From: an uncultured Clostridia bacterium
Lineage (GTDB): Bacteria; Bacillota; Clostridia; TANB77; CAG-508
NCBI GenBank assembly: GCA_949948835.1
Contig: CATLHF010000002.1
Location: forward strand, 62,001 to 126,000
Direction: 5' to 3'
Length of the DNA: 64,000 nt
Shown here: positions 19,166 to 29,394 of the stretch, in pieces
Layout of the letters: each line of letters starts with the position of its first letter
Numbering within the stretch: position 1 is the stretch's first letter
Made by a program: the position numbers and the translations under genes
Notes under the pieces: model-generated
Told to the model about the DNA's origin: nothing
The model's database searches: none
Seen by the model: the letters and a program-made list of their open reading frames with translations, nothing else

Positions 19166-19166
19166 G

Positions 19167-19192
19167 AAAAAGAGAGGATAGCCTCTCTTTTT
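19167..19192. terminator. bidirectional terminator
   Basis: AAAAAGAGAGG and CCTCTCTTTTT arms. Serves the zinc-ribbon gene and the convergent M23 gene. Confidence 0.85.
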
Positions 19193-19785
19193 AGTTTACA
19201 TTAGGAAATAGAGATAAAGGATTTGTATAATTATTATTGATACGAATGCCCAAGTGAAGATGACATCCTGTAGTTGCACCATTGGTTGGATTTCCATTCT
19301 TATCTTTATAAGGGTTATTTGGAATACCATATACATTTTTAGGACCAACATTTGCAATATGTTGGCCTTTTTTTACAAAGTCACCAACAGAAACTAAAAA
19401 GTTTGGAGAAACATGACAATAAGTAATTTTCATATCATCTTTTGACAAAGTAATTGTATAGCCACCACCACCTAAAAAGTCAGTAAAAGTAATTTCTCCA
19501 TCACAAATGGCATACAGCTTTGTGCCTTCTGGAGCTCCAATATCGATTCCTTTATGAAAAGTAGAAGCACCGTGCAGTAGGAGAAGTTCGTTTTCCATAA
19601 TAAGAGGTGATTTTTGTGTATTCTGGAATAGGCCAAATAAATTCTAACGATGGGTCAAAAGTAATAAAATCAGATGTATTTGTAAAAACTTCTGGATAGG
19701 TAGAGTAAACAGGAACAAATAAGACACAAAATAAAAGAATTATCATAAAATAAATGAAAAGGGGTTTAAGAAAGCTACGATTCAT
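19191..19785 (-). CDS. M23 family peptidoglycan peptidase, needs one +1 frameshift
   Basis: ATG 19785 follows GGAGG. Residues about 8-30 form a membrane anchor. The zero frame reads 71 codons to CGG at 19572-19570 (minus strand) and soon stops. Skipping the C gives ...SPTAGASTFHKGIDIGAPEGT, with the zinc ligands HxxxD, then ITYCHVSP and HLHLGI. The whole protein is 197 aa. This is the only site where the resumed glycine codon is GGT. It probably cuts wall cross-bridges at the outer face of the membrane, possibly in sporulation. Confidence 0.85.
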
Positions 19786-19894
19786 ATCGATTTCCTCCAA
19801 TCAAAATAAAGGTAGCCCAAAACAAGAATATTTCCCCCATTAATACTAAAAGGTATTATAAAATAAGAAAAAATAAAAGTCAAGAAAAAATTGC

Positions 19895-19923
19895 TTGTAA
19901 AAAAGACAGAAGTATTGTATAAT
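19895..19923 (+). promoter_or_regulatory. promoter for tmRNA
   Basis: TTGTAA (19895-19900), 17-base spacer, TATAAT (19918-19923), about 29 bases before the mature 5' end. Confidence 0.6.
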
Positions 19924-19951
19924 AAAAAATGAGTCTTATTGAGTTTTATAT

Positions 19952-20307
19952 GGGGGCGTAATTGGTTTCGACAGTAATCTAGCAGTACTAGTAGCGAGTA
20001 GTGGATTCTCGTATGACCCACTTAAAAAAACGAGAAACTAAATATAAACGCTAGAAATAACGAAGTAGCATTAGCTGCCTAAGTGCGGCTACATCTTTTA
20101 TAAGAGGCCTACGGCTTATAAAAGGTGTCAAATTAGTAGGAAACAAAGCTATTTTTTGCTTCAAAAATAGTGGGTAGTTAGAAGCTACTAATCCTGTTCG
20201 TTTGTTTGTTAATGAACAAGATTAGGAAATCAAATAACAAACTGCACTCGGAGAAACTGGCATGAAAGGATTATTGGACAGGAGTTCGACTCTCCTCGCC
20301 TCCACCA
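19952..20307 (+). ncRNA. ssrA: transfer-messenger RNA
   Basis: The 5' end GGGGGCGTAATTGGTTTCGAC and the 3' end GAGTTCGACTCTCCTCGCCTCCACCA are the tRNA-like half, with CCA encoded. The tag frame begins at GCT 20050 and reads Ala-Arg-Asn-Asn-Glu-Val-Ala-Leu-Ala-Ala-stop (to 20082), ending in the usual protease signal. Total 356 nt. tmRNA rescues ribosomes stalled on broken messages; it may matter here because many genes carry shift sites. Confidence 0.97.
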
Positions 20308-20320
20308 ATTTAATGATACG

Positions 20321-20352
20321 AAAAAACCGACTTTATTATAAGTCGGTTTTTC
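20321..20352. terminator. terminator of tmRNA
   Basis: AAAAAACCGACT and AGTCGGTTTTT arms with an AT loop. Also convergent with the end of the HD-domain gene. Confidence 0.9.
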
Positions 20353-20363
20353 GCATTAAATCT

Positions 20364-21515
20364 TTATTCTGGCAAATTCAGGTCATCGATATATTTCATA
20401 AAATACATATGCAGCTCCATGGCAGTTGGTGTCAATTCCGCAGTACCTTTTTCAAGTTTTTCATGGAAACGATGTACTGCTCCAATGAAATACTCATCTC
20501 TAGATCCAGACTTATAAATCCGCCATATTTCAGAATCAGCGGATAAGTAGTCTGCTCCTTTCATTAGCTTTTTGAACTTAAGGTTTTCATTTTCCTCAAA
20601 CATAACGCTTTTTACTTTACCAGAAAGAAAAGTTTGCATATTAGCATACATTTTCTTTTCTACCATCATCAGTTCGTATTTTTCTGTTGCTTCACGAAAG
20701 CCAGAAATACGATCTTTGATAGAAGATGGAATGTCTTTTGTCCATGCTTCTGCAACATCATGAAAACATCCCATAAAGAACATCTTTGTTGCAATGGACT
20801 CGCTTTCATACTTTTCAAGTCCGATAAAATATGCTAATACAGCAGTGTCAAACAAATGACCTAATACAGCACAGTCAATTGTATAGCACTGTACTGCCCA
20901 GCGATTTTGATTCCTAAGTTGAGAAATTTGTTGTAATACTTTGAAAATATTTCCTTTTATATCTTGAAGTTCTTCTACTCCAGGAATATCTGAAAAATTG
21001 TCTAAGTATTTTGTAATTTCACGCATTTTAGCATCATAGTTACCGCTATCATTCATTCGAAAACGATTTTCTACGAGTTCAATTAAAGTAGCTATTTTGG
21101 TTGCAGCCTGATAGATTCTCATTTCATAGGTATTTATTCCTTCACAGATAAATTCTGTAAAGTTTTCAGCTGTTTCTGCTTTAATTAGTTCAGCAGTAGC
21201 CTTATCAAACTCGTTCTTATCAATGTCTCCGATTTGCAATATCTCATCAATAATATATTCGGGAACATCAAAGTTGACATATGCTTTTTGAAAAGCACGA
21301 TAGAGTGCAATCTTTGGAATGCGCTCTATTTTAACTGTTTGACCTTTTTCTTCACAGTATGCAATAAGCATATAAGCTATAATACAGTTCAAAGCCTGTT
21401 TTGATAGCTCATCATACTCTCCTTCAGTTACGAATGAAGTCCATCGCCTAAGTTTATTTAGCCGCTTGAAAACTTCATTTACTGACTTAAAAATTTTGAG
21501 ATTTAATGGTATCAT
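20364..21515 (-). CDS. HD-domain protein (YfbR-like), foreign-looking codon use
   Basis: Protein of 383 aa. A central HD phosphohydrolase region is suggested by VLGHLFDTAVLAYFIGLEKY and MGCFHDVAEAWTKDIPSS (about residues 217-265), the latter with the paired His-Asp metal ligands. YfbR-type enzymes remove phosphate from deoxynucleotides. AAGGAGG precedes ATG 21515. Codons are richer in G/C than in neighbours. CGG is used twice as Arg (FKRLNKL and IWRIYK), which native genes here avoid, so it is probably a recent transfer. Its effect on nucleotide pools is inferred only. Confidence 0.7.
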   Translation of the reverse strand: MIPLNLKIFKSVNEVFKRLNKLRRWTSFVTEGEYDELSKQALNCIIAYMLIAYCEEKGQTVKIERIPKIALYRAFQKAYVNFDVPEYIIDEILQIGDIDKNEFDKATAELIKAETAENFTEFICEGINTYEMRIYQAATKIATLIELVENRFRMNDSGNYDAKMREITKYLDNFSDIPGVEELQDIKGNIFKVLQQISQLRNQNRWAVQCYTIDCAVLGHLFDTAVLAYFIGLEKYESESIATKMFFMGCFHDVAEAWTKDIPSSIKDRISGFREATEKYELMMVEKKMYANMQTFLSGKVKSVMFEENENLKFKKLMKGADYLSADSEIWRIYKSGSRDEYFIGAVHRFHEKLEKGTAELTPTAMELHMYFMKYIDDLNLPE

Positions 21516-21674
21516 TTTAACTCCTCCTTATTTGTCTCTTGCTAACTACTTGTTGTCTCGCAAGAAAGAATATCTATAAATAGTTACAAAATTAATTATA
21601 TCACAATATTATGTAAATAACAATACTGTATTTTAAATTTGCTATCGAATAAAATAAAAAATCTATAAAAAATC

Positions 21675-21703
21675 TTGAAAAGTTTAAAAAACTATGCTAA
21701 GAT
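21675..21703 (+). promoter_or_regulatory. promoter for tRNA-Trp
   Basis: TTGAAA (21675-21680), 17-base spacer, extended -10 TGCTAAGAT. Lies 18 bases before the tRNA. Confidence 0.6.
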
Positions 21704-21721
21704 AGTATTTGCAAATTACAT

Positions 21722-21797
21722 AGGGGTATAGTGTCAATGGTTAGCACGATGGTCTCCAAAACCACAAGTCTGAGTTCGAGTCTTAGTACCCCTGCCA
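21722..21797 (+). tRNA. tRNA-Trp (anticodon CCA)
   Basis: AGGGGTA and TACCCCT acceptor arms, anticodon loop CTCCAAA (anticodon CCA), T-arm GAGTTCGAGTC and encoded CCA end. It reads UGG only, so it does not explain CGG decoding. No terminator follows; the Mn2+ riboswitch begins about eight bases later. Confidence 0.95.
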
Positions 21798-21803
21798 TAT
21801 AAT

Positions 21804-21943
21804 TAAAAGGGAGTAGCCACATGATTGTTAATCAACAGACGCGATAGAAATATCTGGTTAACAAGCTTATAAAAATAAGTAGGCAAGACTTTTAGATAAG
21901 TTTTTTAAAATTAGAAAATTTATTTAAAAGCCTTGCCTTTTTT
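21804..21943 (+). promoter_or_regulatory. yybP-ykoY Mn2+ riboswitch with terminator
   Basis: AAAGGGAGTAGC at 21806-21817 and GGCAAGACTTTTA at 21882-21894 are the two conserved internal loops of the yybP-ykoY aptamer. The 3' half can pair GGCAAG with CTTGCC (21931-21936) in a terminator ending in TTTTTT. The downstream gene is a P-type cation ATPase, a known member of this regulon. High Mn2+ would open the ATPase gene for transcription. Confidence 0.85.
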
Positions 21944-21995
21944 GTATAATTTAGGAAAAGCAAGCAAAAATAAGAAAGAAAAGGAGAGAAAAGTC

Positions 21996-24716
21996 ATGGA
22001 AAAAAGTTGGTTTTCAAAAACAGCAGAAGAGACCAAAGATGCATTTAAGACAGACTTAGACAGTGGATTAACAAGTAAACAAGTGAGCCAAAAACAAGAG
22101 GAGTATGGGTTTAATGAACTAAGAGCAAAAAAGAAAAAATCCTTATTTCAAAAGTTTTTAGAGCAATTTAAAGATTTTACTATTATTGTATTAATCGTAG
22201 CAGCTATTGTATCAGGATTTGTTGGCATATCGGAAGGAGAAGGAATTACCGATACCATTATTATCTTAATTGTTGTTATTTTAAATGCGATTATTGGAGT
22301 AGCACAAGAATCAAAGGCAGAAAAATCGTTAGAAGCCTTGCAAAAATTAAGTGACCATGCTTCAAAAGTAATGAGAAATGGAAAATTGGAAGTGATTCCA
22401 TCAAGATTATTAGTGCCAGGAGATATTGTTGTATTAGAAACAGGAGATTATATTCCAGCAGATTTAAGAATCATAGAAGCAGTGAATTTAAAGTCACAAG
22501 AATCTGCATTAACAGGAGAATCAGTACCAGTTGAAAAACAAGTAGAGGCAATTAAAGACGAAAAGGTAGGAATTGGGGATAGAACTAATATGTTATTTTC
22601 CTCTAGCTTAATTACCTATGGAAGAGGAAAAGGAATTGTTGTAAATACTGGTATGAATACCGAAGTTGGTAAAATTGCAAGTATGTTAGATAATACCGAA
22701 GAAACCACAACACCATTACAAGAAAAGCTAAACACGTTAGGGAAAACCTTAGGAATTGCAGCATTAGCAATATGTGCTATCATATTTGTAATTGGACTTT
22801 TGTATGGAAAAGAACCAATCCATATGTTTATGACAGCGGTAAGTTTGGCCGTTGCAGCAATCCCAGAAGGGTTAGTTGCTGTATCTACTATTGTTCTTGC
22901 TATTGGGGTGCAAAAAATGGTAAAGAAAAATGCCATTGTTAAAAAATTACCAGCAGTAGAAACATTAGGAAGTGCAACTGTTATATGTTCAGATAAAACA
23001 GGAACATTAACCCAAAATAAAATGACGGTAAAAAAGGTATATTATAATAATACCACCATCAATCTAGAAGATATTGGAAACATTAATGAAGAAGCAAGAT
23101 TATTAGTGCTTTCTAGTATGCTTTGTAATGATACTAAAATTGATACAGATTTGAGCTTAAAAGGAGACCCAACAGAAACAGCATTAGTAGATATGGCATT
23201 TAAATTAGACTTTGAGCCATCTATTTTTGAACAGATGCCACGTGTAGAAGAAATACCATTTGATTCAGATAGAAAATTAATGACAACGGTTCATAAAATA
23301 GGAGATAAGTATATTGTATATACAAAAGGTGGAGTAGATGAATTACTTGCTTGTTCAACGAAATATCAATTAAGAGGAGAAATAAAAGAAGATTTAGAAG
23401 AATTTAAAAAAGAAATTCAAGCACACAATATGGAAATGGCGAGTGATGCTTTAAGAGTATTAGCAATGGCGTATAAAGAACTAGACCATATGCCAAATAA
23501 AGAAGAAATGAAAACCATTGAAAGTGACTTAATTTTTATTGGTATGGTAGGAATGATTGATCCACCACGTGAAGAAGCACGACTTGCAGTAGAAAAATGT
23601 AAAACAGCTGGTATTAAAACTGTTATGATAACAGGAGACCATAAGGTAACAGCAATTGCAATTGCAAAAGCATTAGGAATTTTAGAAAAAGAAGACGAAG
23701 CACTAACAGGTGCAGAGTTAGAAGAAATGTCTGATGAAGAATTAACAAAAAATATTAGAAATTACTCAGTATATGCAAGGGTTTCACCAGAGCATAAAGT
23801 GCGTATTGTAAAAGCATGGAAAGAACAAGGAGAAATTGTTGCCATGACTGGTGATGGTGTAAACGATGCACCAGCTTTAAAAACAGCAGATATTGGTTGT
23901 GCTATGGGAATGGTTGGAACCGATGTTGCAAAAGAAGCAGCAGATGTTATCTTAACAGATGATAATTTTGCAACAGTGGTATCAGCAGTAGAAGAGGGAA
24001 GACGTATTTATGATAATATATTAAAGGCAATTCAATATTTATTATCAAGCAATGTTGGAGAAATTATTGTATTATTTGTAGCAATTTTATTAACACCACT
24101 TATTGCTAAATGGTTTGGAATTACTAATATAAGTGGCTTAGAGCCATTACTTCCAATCCATATTTTATGGATTAACTTAGTAACAGATGCTCTTCCAGCA
24201 CTAGCATTAGCATTTGACCCAGCAAATAGAGATATTATGAACCGTAAGCCAAAGAAAACAAAATCTGGAATATTTACGAAAGGAATGGTGTGGAGAGTAA
24301 TTTACCAAGGAATTATGATTGGTAGTTTAACATTAATTGCGTTCTTAATAGGACTTAGTACACCCAATATAGAAGGAACGAAAGAATATGTAGAACATGT
24401 TAAGATAGAAATTGGTCAAACAATGGCATTTTCCGTGTTAGCCTTATCACAATTAGTACACGTATTTAATATAAGAGATAACAAAAATTCAATTTTCAAA
24501 ACAAAACCATTTAACAATAAAACTTTACTAGGAGCAATTGCTATTTCTGCAGCATTAATGCTTACCATACTATTAATACCAGCCTTAAGACAAATCTTTA
24601 GCATTTGGGCACTACCTGTAGAAAACATACTAGAAGTAATCTGCCTAGTATTTGCACCAATTGTTATTGTAGAATTATTTAAGCTATTGAAAATAAACAC
24701 AACAAAAGAGGAATAA
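21996..24716 (+). CDS. P-type cation-transporting ATPase (Ca2+/Mn2+ type)
   Basis: Protein of 906 aa. It carries TGES (about residue 175), the phosphorylation site CSDKTGTLTQNKM (about 331-343), KGDPTE-like GDPTETALV, and TGDGVNDAPALK. The membrane helices include IPEGLVAV in M4 and NLVTDALPALALAFD in M6, as in SERCA/PMR1 pumps. It probably exports Mn2+ or Ca2+; the riboswitch before it supports Mn2+. ATG 21996 follows AAGGAG; family length supports this start. Confidence 0.93.
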   Translation: MEKSWFSKTAEETKDAFKTDLDSGLTSKQVSQKQEEYGFNELRAKKKKSLFQKFLEQFKDFTIIVLIVAAIVSGFVGISEGEGITDTIIILIVVILNAIIGVAQESKAEKSLEALQKLSDHASKVMRNGKLEVIPSRLLVPGDIVVLETGDYIPADLRIIEAVNLKSQESALTGESVPVEKQVEAIKDEKVGIGDRTNMLFSSSLITYGRGKGIVVNTGMNTEVGKIASMLDNTEETTTPLQEKLNTLGKTLGIAALAICAIIFVIGLLYGKEPIHMFMTAVSLAVAAIPEGLVAVSTIVLAIGVQKMVKKNAIVKKLPAVETLGSATVICSDKTGTLTQNKMTVKKVYYNNTTINLEDIGNINEEARLLVLSSMLCNDTKIDTDLSLKGDPTETALVDMAFKLDFEPSIFEQMPRVEEIPFDSDRKLMTTVHKIGDKYIVYTKGGVDELLACSTKYQLRGEIKEDLEEFKKEIQAHNMEMASDALRVLAMAYKELDHMPNKEEMKTIESDLIFIGMVGMIDPPREEARLAVEKCKTAGIKTVMITGDHKVTAIAIAKALGILEKEDEALTGAELEEMSDEELTKNIRNYSVYARVSPEHKVRIVKAWKEQGEIVAMTGDGVNDAPALKTADIGCAMGMVGTDVAKEAADVILTDDNFATVVSAVEEGRRIYDNILKAIQYLLSSNVGEIIVLFVAILLTPLIAKWFGITNISGLEPLLPIHILWINLVTDALPALALAFDPANRDIMNRKPKKTKSGIFTKGMVWRVIYQGIMIGSLTLIAFLIGLSTPNIEGTKEYVEHVKIEIGQTMAFSVLALSQLVHVFNIRDNKNSIFKTKPFNNKTLLGAIAISAALMLTILLIPALRQIFSIWALPVENILEVICLVFAPIVIVELFKLLKINTTKEE

Positions 24717-24720
24717 AACA

Positions 24721-24757
24721 AAAAAATCCAGGGAAATTAACTTTCCCCGGATTTTTT
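24721..24757. terminator. bidirectional terminator
   Basis: AAAAAATCCGGGG-like arms (AATCCAGGGAAA and TTTCCCCGGATT). Ends the ATPase gene and overlaps the 3' end of the convergent small gene. Confidence 0.8.
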
Positions 24758-25144
24758 GTAATGAAGACGCATATTTCTACCAGTGTCTTTGAAGTGAAGT
24801 GTAACTGTTAAGTCTTTTCTTGGTTCAATAAAGCGGTCAGAAATGTTAAGCGTAGAATAAGAAAATTTTAACCACATCCAGTGAAAATCTGATAATAAAT
24901 CTGGTGTAGCTGTTACTGGAGTAACAGCAAAAGTCAAATAAATTGGTTTTCCCAAAACTCTGATTTCAGAAGGATAGATTTCAAGAGAATATGCTGTGTG
25001 CTCAATCCTAAGACATTCAGATTCAAACACAGGATTTTTCTCTATTTCATCCAAGACCATTTCACAGAACTGTTCCTGAATAGAAGAAACTATCCTCTGT
25101 GCTTCTTCAAATTTTGCTAAATCAATAGTTGTCTCTTTTTTCAT
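24737..25144 (-). CDS. hypothetical protein, possibly acquired
   Basis: Soluble protein of 135 aa with no family that I recognise. It is preceded by AAAGGAG at a suitable distance. Codons such as GTC, CGC and CTT are commoner than in its neighbours, and it ends inside the terminator of the ATPase gene, which suggests later insertion. It has no CGG codon. Confidence 0.55.
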   Translation of the reverse strand: MKKETTIDLAKFEEAQRIVSSIQEQFCEMVLDEIEKNPVFESECLRIEHTAYSLEIYPSEIRVLGKPIYLTFAVTPVTATPDLLSDFHWMWLKFSYSTLNISDRFIEPRKDLTVTLHFKDTGRNMRLHYKKSGES

Positions 25145-25285
25145 AGAAAAACTCCTTTTTTATGAAAACGTGTACGCATTTACGCACATAAACATTACAC
25201 CTAATAGAATATGTGCTTAGAAGTCAGTGCTTCAGATATTAACAGTATATCACATTTACATAACATTGTCAAAAAAAGAGAATTT

Positions 25286-27689
25286 TTATACTTCTCTTAT
25301 AAAGTTAGCGTTTGTATAGTCTTTTCCTTCAAATCGTTTTTCGCTTTTTACTGTCTCTATAATATGATTTATTTCCAATAAATTTTCATCTAAAACATCA
25401 ATACGAACAGAATCTACTAAAAGACCAGAAAAATCTAGTGATGTAATTTTACTATTGTAAATCGTATTAATGGTTTGTAAATTATCTGGTAATATTCTAA
25501 AGTAAAGTCCTAAACGGTCTTTTAAATAATAGCTGTGTTTGCTTTTACATAAGGATTTACAGTTTGGGTAACATTTGTTAGATTTTCCTAAAACACAGTA
25601 ACCAAGTGTCATAACGGGGGTATTTCCATACACGATTAATTCTGTTTTTAGATTTTCAATTTGCCCCATATCCATAATATCTTGCTTGTTTAATTCTGGT
25701 GACAAAGTAATTTTAGATAAACCTAGTTTTGCATAGTATTCCATTGATATGTTATTAAACACATTTAAAGTGTAATTTCCAATAAACTCATAATTGTTCT
25801 TATATTTTTCAAGCATATGAAATGTTCCTAAATTAGAAAGAACAAATCCTTTGATAGGATATTCTTCTATTGCATTATCAATATTTGTAATAAATACATT
25901 CTTATAGTTTGAGCGAATAATAGTTGGCATATAAATGTAAGTATCAAACTGATTCGAAATACTTTTTATAATGTTTGCATATTCTGGAAGTGCAAAATAA
26001 CGTAAAGGGATATAAATACGATTTACCATTTCTAATTCTGAATAGTTAGTATTTACATCTAAAATATTTAATAAAAGTGATATTTCCTTTTTTGTAGTAT
26101 GATTTGTAGGAATAGGAAGTATAACACTTTTAGGTGTATTTGCTGGTAAAATTCTTCTGTAAGTATTTATAATGGAAGATGCCATTTTTTCTAAACAAGT
26201 ACGGCGTAATTCATTTAAATCACTAATATTTAAATATAAGCTGTTATCTAATGTGATATCAAATGTTTTAAACTCAAAAGGAGAATTACCAGTTTTTGAA
26301 AATTGAGTGATAATACGTTCTTTGGTAATAGGATTATTTACTGCATTTTCAGGAATTATGGTAGAGTTAACTTCAATTTTCACGCCATTTTCATTACTAA
26401 CTTGTATACTAACAGCTTTTTCTTTTTGGATAGTAATAGTACAAGATAGAGGATGTTTTCTGTTTTCTCCTTGATAGGAGTTTTTTGCTTTTGCTGATAA
26501 TGTTTTACTTTCTAATTTATAAATTTTATCCCCAGGATGAATATTTCCTTTCATCCTACCAATGGTTACAAGCATACCATCTGTTGCATAATCAATATTC
26601 TTTTTCCCCATCATTAATTCAGAAATTCGGTATTTGGTTTCTTCTTTTTCAAAAGTAATGGTATCACCAATGGTTAAATTATCATTTAAATTTAAAGTAA
26701 TATGACCTTTTGCTTGGTTATAGTTTGCAACATTTCCAATGTAAATTCCCATATTATTCGGTTTTTCTTTAAAAATCAGGTCTTTATTAGCAGTTTGATC
26801 AAGATGACCACTTGAAAAGCCACCACGATTAAATACTTGTAACAAGTCCTTTTGATCTTGTTCATCAATTACAAAATCTCGATTGGAATAGGCAAGGTCA
26901 ATATATTTTCGATAAATTCTTGTAACAGTTGCTACATATTCTGGTGTTTTCATTCTTCCTTCAATTTTTAAGGAAGAAACACCGATACGAATTAGTTCTG
27001 GAAGGGAAGAAACCCCACATAAATCCCTTGGACTTAACAAATACCCTTTATCCATACAGATTTCTTTATCTGACTTTACAACTAATTCATAAGGAAGTCT
27101 GCAAGCCTGTGCACATTTTCCACGGTTTCCGAGAACGAGCGCCAATCATACTAGAAAGAAGACATTGCCCAGAATAGGAAATACAAAGGGCACCATGAAT
27201 AAACACTTCTAGCTCAATATTAGAGTGATTTTTAATAAATTCTAAACTTGCAAGAGAGGTCTCTCTAGAAAGAACTACTCTTGAAAATCCTAAATCTTCT
27301 GCTTGTTTTGCACCATCTAAATTATGAATACTCATTTGTGTACTTGCATGAAGTGGAAGGTTTGGAAAATGTTTTAATAGTATAGAACATAAACCATAAT
27401 CTTGCACAATAAGAGCATCAACACCCATTTTGTATGCTTCTTTTGCAAGAAATAGGGCATCGTCAAACTCCTTATTTTTAATTAATGTGTTTAATGCTAA
27501 ATGCACTTTAACACCTCGTAAATGAGCATAATCAATGGCTTCATTTAGTTCGTCAAGATCAAAATTTTTCGCAGAAGCTCTGGCACTAAAACTAGATGCT
27601 CCTAAATAAACAGCATCTGCGCCATTTTGAACAGCAGCCTTTAAACACTCAAAATCACCTACTGGTGCTAATAATTCTATTTTATTCAT
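25286..27689 (-). CDS. U32 family peptidase, needs one +1 frameshift
   Basis: Complete product of 800 aa: N-terminal U32 barrel (LLAPVGDFECLKAAVQNGADAVYLG), catalytic region EVFIHGALCISYSGQCLLSSMIG, and a C-terminal DUF3656-like part with CYPNCKSLCK. The zero frame covers 186 codons, then CGG at 27131-27129 (minus) and a stop 14 codons later. Skipping the C restores GARSGNRGKCAQACRLPYEL, the conserved cysteine motif of the family. Related proteins act on 23S rRNA modification or collagen-like substrates; the role here is open. Confidence 0.88.
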
Positions 27690-27790
27690 TTTATTTATAC
27701 CTCTAATTAAAAATTTCTATTTATATTGTAACACAAATTTTAAAACTTTCATACTATATCATATAAACAAAAACAAGGAGGGAAAAAACA

Positions 27791-27952
27791 ATGGACGAAT
27801 CAAGAAATTGTGGATGTTGTTGCAACAATAACAACGGATGTTTAGGTGGACTTTTTGGAGGATGTGGCGACAGTGAAATTTTATTCTTCATCATCATATT
27901 CTTATTATTATTCACAAACTGTGGATGTGGATGCGGAAGAGGATGCTGCTAA
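27791..27952 (+). CDS. small cysteine-rich membrane protein
   Basis: Protein of 53 aa, too short for usual gene calls. GGAGG lies upstream. Nine cysteines sit in two clusters, CGCCC (residues 7-11) and CGCGCGRGCC at the end, around a hydrophobic helix (about 31-43). The layout is like small clostridial spore-associated peptides. No stop or shift inside. Has its own terminator. Confidence 0.7.
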   Translation: MDESRNCGCCCNNNNGCLGGLFGGCGDSEILFFIIIFLLLFTNCGCGCGRGCC

Positions 27953-27970
27953 TAAAAAAGTAAATACTTA

Positions 27971-28003
27971 AAAAAGGCATGGTAAAAATACCATGTCTTT
28001 TTT
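27971..28003 (+). terminator. rho-independent terminator
   Basis: GGCATGGT and ACCATGTC arms followed by eight T. Confidence 0.85.
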
Positions 28004-28084
28004 TTATTGTTATATACATTTTTTAAAAAGATATGATATACTAGGTACAACAAAAATGAAATTAATATAAGGAGGAAATTTATT

Positions 28085-28669
28085 ATGATAAAGATTTTAA
28101 ATGAACAATTAGTTGATACAAAAAAAGCAACCAATATAATTGTTACGATATTAATTGCAATAGGAGCATTTGTGGTGCCAACATTTTTGGCAAAAATTAT
28201 CCCATTAGGAAAATATCAACAATTAGTAGTAGGTACTATTGTAAATATGTCTCTTATTTTAACAGCACTTTATACCAAAGGAACCATAAAAACAATTGCA
28301 ATTGCAACATTACCATCAATGTCTACTATATTAGGGGGAGTCTTATTTGGAGGAATGACACTATATTCAAAAACAATGGTTCCAGCAATATGGATAGGAA
28401 ACTTTGCTTTTGTTTTATTATATAAAACATTATATGTAAATAAAAAACTACCATATGTAGCATCTGCAATCATTGCAATTATATTAAAAGTAAGTATCAT
28501 ATATTTAGGATTTACCATCATGGTAAATGTGATGACAGTACCAGAAATGGTAAAACAAACATTAAATACATCTATGGGACTAACACAAGTTATAACTGCA
28601 ACAAGTGGAAGCACAGTAGCATTCTTGGTTGCAAGTTATACAAAATTAACAAAGAAGAAAAGTGAATAA
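28085..28669 (+). CDS. multi-pass membrane protein, ECF S-component-like
   Basis: Protein of 194 aa with about six membrane helices. Size and helix pattern resemble the substrate-binding S components of ECF vitamin transporters, but no specific motif is certain. AAGGAGG precedes ATG 28085. No transporter ATPases are adjacent. The substrate cannot be told. Confidence 0.5.
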   Translation: MIKILNEQLVDTKKATNIIVTILIAIGAFVVPTFLAKIIPLGKYQQLVVGTIVNMSLILTALYTKGTIKTIAIATLPSMSTILGGVLFGGMTLYSKTMVPAIWIGNFAFVLLYKTLYVNKKLPYVASAIIAIILKVSIIYLGFTIMVNVMTVPEMVKQTLNTSMGLTQVITATSGSTVAFLVASYTKLTKKKSE

Positions 28670-28673
28670 AATA

Positions 28674-28707
28674 AAAAGGGTCATACCTATTATTTGGTAT
28701 GACTTTT
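28674..28707. terminator. bidirectional terminator
   Basis: AAAAGGGTCATACC and GGTATGACTTTT arms, between two convergent genes. Confidence 0.85.
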
Positions 28708-29272
28708 ATTTTATTATAAGTTTGTCAATTTTTTCTTCTAATTCTAACCAGTTATCTACTCTTGTAACAGTAGTAGGAAGTGATTTGTTTACAACTGATG
28801 TAAATAGAATACTTTTAATACCTTCATTTCGAATGGCTTCGCAATGTTTAATTGAATCATCAATCATTAAGTCGATTTGATAATCTTTGCATAATTTAGC
28901 TTTATCAATAGCATTAAAAATGATATTGGTATAGCAAATATTATTTTGTTTTAAGTAATTCAAAGTAAGTGATTCAGTACCTTTAAAAATTTTTCTTTTT
29001 TCACCACGAGCAGTTATCAAATAAATCTCGTTTCCACGATTAAACAAACGATTTATTATTGTACAAGCATTTTCTTTCATTTTTGCATTTCCTGCAATAT
29101 CAAGAAAGTGATCCATAAAAAATTTTTCAATAAAAGGAGTAGAGGCATCACCCCTCATAATATCTTCTATATTCTTGGTAAGCTCTCCATTGGTATCATA
29201 TCTTGTAATATATTCTTTCATAGATGCAGATGTATCAGTAATAACATCGTCAATATCAATTCCAATTCTCAT
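28706..29272 (-). CDS. HAD-type 5'-nucleotidase (NT5C-like)
   Basis: Protein of 188 aa. GIDIDDVITDT (residues 3-13) is the catalytic DxDxT motif in its NT5C form; LITARGEKRK and DLMIDDSIKHCEAI are motifs II and IV. It would remove phosphate from (deoxy)nucleotides. ATG 29272 follows GAGGTG; the GTG at 29281 is less likely. A paralogue with the same MRIGIDxD start lies at 33896. Confidence 0.85.
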   Translation of the reverse strand: MRIGIDIDDVITDTSASMKEYITRYDTNGELTKNIEDIMRGDASTPFIEKFFMDHFLDIAGNAKMKENACTIINRLFNRGNEIYLITARGEKRKIFKGTESLTLNYLKQNNICYTNIIFNAIDKAKLCKDYQIDLMIDDSIKHCEAIRNEGIKSILFTSVVNKSLPTTVTRVDNWLELEEKIDKLIIK

Positions 29273-29394
29273 TGTTAACACCTCACTAATTTTATACTTT
29301 TAATATTATAACATAAATATTCTACAATACTATGGACTTTTTTAAAAAAATGTCATAAAATAGGTATCAGAAATGAAAAGAAAGGGGAAACGTT

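Noticed and set aside
21722..21797. tRNA-Trp as a reader of CGG
   Set aside because: Its anticodon is CCA, which reads UGG. A CGG reader would need CCG.
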